Assembly (NCBI RefSeq): GCF_018131005.1 | Contig: NZ_JAFCJK010000017.1 | Coordinates: forward strand, 22,389-86,388 | From: Bradyrhizobium lablabi | GTDB lineage: Bacteria; Pseudomonadota; Alphaproteobacteria; Rhizobiales; Xanthobacteraceae | DNA length: 64,000 nucleotides | Direction of reading: 5' to 3' | Shown here: piece after piece, positions 61,904 through 64,000 of the stretch | Position numbering within the stretch: the first letter of the stretch is position 1 | Layout of the letters: the number at the start of each line of letters is the position of its first letter | Notes under the pieces: generated by a model | What the model saw: only the letters and a program-made list of their open reading frames with translations | What the model was told of the DNA's origin: nothing | Database searches by the model: none | Position numbers and translations under genes: made by a program

Positions 61904-63634
61904 CTACTTGTGCTCCAGGTGCCATGCGCCGTCCCAATCTGTCGCCGGCGGATTTTTCCTGAAGCCTTCAATTCGCGCCTTCAATGCCGTTGAGGCTCCG
62001 TCGCCCGGCGCGGTTGCCAGGGCGGCATCAAACGCGCGCGCTGCGTCATCCCACCGCTGCTCGCGGTAGGCCGCCAACCCCTCGGCATAATGCTGCCGCA
62101 GCTCTGTCTGGGCCGGCGTCAGCTCGCCTTTCCTGCCCATGACCTCGAACACGGTTTGCGGCTGGGTCTGGCCGACCACGACGAGGCGGTCGATCTCGCG
62201 CAGCTCCATCGTCGCCGCGCAGCCGGCGGCGGTGGCTTCCGAGACGAGGCACCGGCAGCCATAGACCTTGTTCGCGCCTTCGAGCCGCGAGGCGAGGTTC
62301 ACCGTGTCGCCGAGCACGGTGTAGCTCATCATGAATTCGGAGCCGATGCTGCCGACCAGGGCTTCGCCGGTGGCTATGCCGATGCGGACGTCGCAATCGG
62401 TCGGAATCGTGCGCACGCCGAGCAACTCGGGCAGCTCCTTGCGCAGATGCGCGACGCGCCCGATCATGTCGATCGCGGCGAGGGCAGCGAGATGCGTCTG
62501 CTCGGCCTCCTCGACGAAGGGCGCGCCCCAATAGGCCATGATGGCGTCGCCGATATATTTGTCGATGATGCCGCGGTGCGCATGGATCGGCTCGGACATG
62601 GTCGAGAGATAGAGGTTCATGATCTTGACGAGGCCGCGCGGCGTCACGCCTTCGCTCAGTGTCGTGAATCCCTTCATGTCGCAGAACATCACCGTCATGA
62701 CGCGGCGCTGTCCCTCGGTCACGGCGATCGCTGGCTGTTCGAGCAGGCCTTCGGCGATCCGCGGATTGATGTAGCGGCCGAAAGTCTCGCGGATGCGCTG
62801 GTTGTGACGCAGCGTCTCGATCATGCGGTTGAACGCAGCCGAGAGCTCGCCGATCTCGTCCTCCGTCGTGATGGTGATGGCGCCGTCGAGACGGCCCGCC
62901 TCGACCTCGCGGGTGCCTTCGAGCAGCCGCATTACCGGCCGCGTGATGCCGGTGCCGACCATCATCGCGAACAGGAAGCCGAGGATTGCGGCGACTGCCG
63001 TGACGATCGCCGAAATGATGATCGCGCGCTGCTGTGCGGACATCACGGTTGCCGCGGCCGCGGCGACCTGGGTGAGCATGTCGCTCCGGATGCTGTCGAT
63101 CCTGGCGTTGAATTCGTCGCGCAGGGCGTCGGAACGGAGCATGGTTTGCTTGGCCGCGGAGAAATCCTTCGCCTCGAGCTGGTCGAGCAGCGCCTTGTTT
63201 TCCGCGTTCAGGCGGACGAGCAGGTCGTTGACCGCATTGTCGATGCGATCGTCGAGGCGGCCGAGCGCGGCATTGTCGGACGGGGTGCTGGGATCGGAGA
63301 TAATCGCGGCGATCAGCTTTCGTGCGTCACCGGCCTCGCGGTTGAGTATGGGTTCGAGCTCGTCGAAGGTCTTGCGCGCCGCTTCATAGCTCTCGTCCGT
63401 CGGCGCCTGCATCTTCGCCATCATCATCCGCCGCATCGCCAGCGACCGCTCCAGCGAGCGGACGTTGACGCGCGCGAGATCGGCATAGGCGGGGATGTAA
63501 CGGGTGGTGAGTTCGTCGAGCAGATGACCGACCCGGCCCGCCAGCACCATCGACAGCAGCGAGGTAACCACGGCAAGGACGATCAATCCCGCGGCGATGC
63601 CGACGATCTTCTGCCGGATTGATCTCCGAAACAT
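61904..63634 (-). CDS. HAMP-domain class III adenylate/guanylate cyclase
   Basis: 576 residues. Two membrane helices (about 8-32 and 203-226) bracket a periplasmic helical sensor; a HAMP domain (about 229-282) leads to a class III cyclase domain (about 310-490) with metal-binding Asp319 (FCDMKGFT) and Asp363 (KYIGDAIMAYW). A short TPR-like tail follows (LAAYREQRWDDAARAFDAAL). It should make cAMP from ATP in response to an external signal. Confidence 0.9.
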   Translation of the reverse strand: MFRRSIRQKIVGIAAGLIVLAVVTSLLSMVLAGRVGHLLDELTTRYIPAYADLARVNVRSLERSLAMRRMMMAKMQAPTDESYEAARKTFDELEPILNREAGDARKLIAAIISDPSTPSDNAALGRLDDRIDNAVNDLLVRLNAENKALLDQLEAKDFSAAKQTMLRSDALRDEFNARIDSIRSDMLTQVAAAAATVMSAQQRAIIISAIVTAVAAILGFLFAMMVGTGITRPVMRLLEGTREVEAGRLDGAITITTEDEIGELSAAFNRMIETLRHNQRIRETFGRYINPRIAEGLLEQPAIAVTEGQRRVMTVMFCDMKGFTTLSEGVTPRGLVKIMNLYLSTMSEPIHAHRGIIDKYIGDAIMAYWGAPFVEEAEQTHLAALAAIDMIGRVAHLRKELPELLGVRTIPTDCDVRIGIATGEALVGSIGSEFMMSYTVLGDTVNLASRLEGANKVYGCRCLVSEATAAGCAATMELREIDRLVVVGQTQPQTVFEVMGRKGELTPAQTELRQHYAEGLAAYREQRWDDAARAFDAALATAPGDGASTALKARIEGFRKNPPATDWDGAWHLEHK

Positions 63635-63769
63635 GCGCCTTGTGTCCGTTTTGCCGCGGCTGCCATGGGCGGCACCCAGCTAATTGCGGCGGAACAGCTA
63701 ATAGAGTTCGGTGAGACCATGCGCAAGTTCGCTCATGCGCGCAGGGGCGAATTTCTCCAGTTATTTCAG

Positions 63770-64000
63770 GGTGATTTGGGACGTCCAGTCCTCGTGCGAA
63801 AAATATTGCGCTTCCGTCGTCGGGCAAATCAGTTGTTCAATTCCGCCCGTCTCACCCGATCGAGGGGCGCTTCGCGATCGTCACGGGTGTTGGGTTGAGA
63901 TGCGGTGGACGCCGAATGCGCAATGACGAGCGCGCGTGAGGCGGACGGCGAAGTCGTGTGGTTTTGACGCCCCAAGGCAGGCGTTAAGTCCGTGGAGCGA
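63770..64000. repeat. Probable copy of a bradyrhizobial multicopy intergenic repeat
   Basis: The stretch with CGTCGGGCAAATCA, GAGGGGCGCTTCGCGATCGT and GGCGGACGGCGAAGTCGTGT followed by GGTTTTGACGCCC resembles, from memory, a repeat found many times in Bradyrhizobium genomes. It runs to the window edge. No gene is supported between 63635 and 64000. Confidence 0.45.

Noticed and set aside
62090..63622. 510-codon plus-strand frame
   Set aside because: Antisense of the adenylate cyclase.
1..64000. tRNA or rRNA genes
   Set aside because: No cloverleaf with a GTTCRAnYC loop and acceptor stem, and no rRNA sequence, was seen by eye; a tRNAscan-SE run would settle it.

Overview
The window reads as a high-GC alphaproteobacterial chromosome, most likely Bradyrhizobium or a close relative in the Nitrobacteraceae. 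The case rests on a heme-PAS FixL/FixJ pair with a FixK-type regulator, FixK/FNR-type TTGA-N6-TCAA sites in front of several genes, an MddA-like methyltransferase, a DUF3126 protein, many small proteins of a type common in bradyrhizobia, and interspersed palindromic repeats. No genome comparison was possible, so the genus is inferred.

0-14 kb is a low-oxygen response region. It opens with a truncated fixK gene preceded by FixJ-like sites. Then come a CBS-BON protein with a small membrane protein, a c-type cytochrome, a universal stress protein, a zinc alcohol dehydrogenase, a CBS protein overlapping a large acyl-CoA-synthetase/GNAT fusion, and a three-gene Mla-type lipid transporter. fixLJ and two small proteins close the region. 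Five perfect TTGA-N6-TCAA sites and one near match precede these genes, spaced as expected for activator sites near -41.5. The apparent circuit is FixL to FixJ to FixK to stress, redox and envelope genes, with possible feedback on fixLJ.

14.5-24.8 kb is mostly housekeeping: a lipoprotein, an FAD monooxygenase with a zinc-finger partner, an alpha/beta hydrolase, membrane proteins, cysE, DUF3126, a gamma carbonic anhydrase and small secreted proteins. 24.8-30.5 kb is less tidy. It has a Tat-exported dienelactone hydrolase with a truncated duplicate, a decayed esterase, an MddA-like enzyme and several tiny ORFs.

30.5-43 kb holds a BTLCP peptidase next to a tandem PilZ protein, an alcohol dehydrogenase/amidohydrolase pair, a cyclic-nucleotide-binding patatin, a three-subunit molybdenum hydroxylase operon and an orphan GAF histidine kinase. 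43-50 kb carries DUF4126 and HdeD membrane proteins, dodecin, a basic amino-acid decarboxylase paired with a GNAT acetyltransferase, and an acyl-CoA-dehydrogenase-like enzyme.

50-64 kb has a membrane-anchored DJ-1 protein, a TPR protein, an HD protein, two orphan substrate-binding proteins with the remains of a third, a TonB receptor, an IS5-type transposase remnant, a GST and a HAMP-adenylate cyclase. It ends in sequence resembling a bradyrhizobial multicopy repeat. I saw no rRNA, tRNA, CRISPR or prophage.
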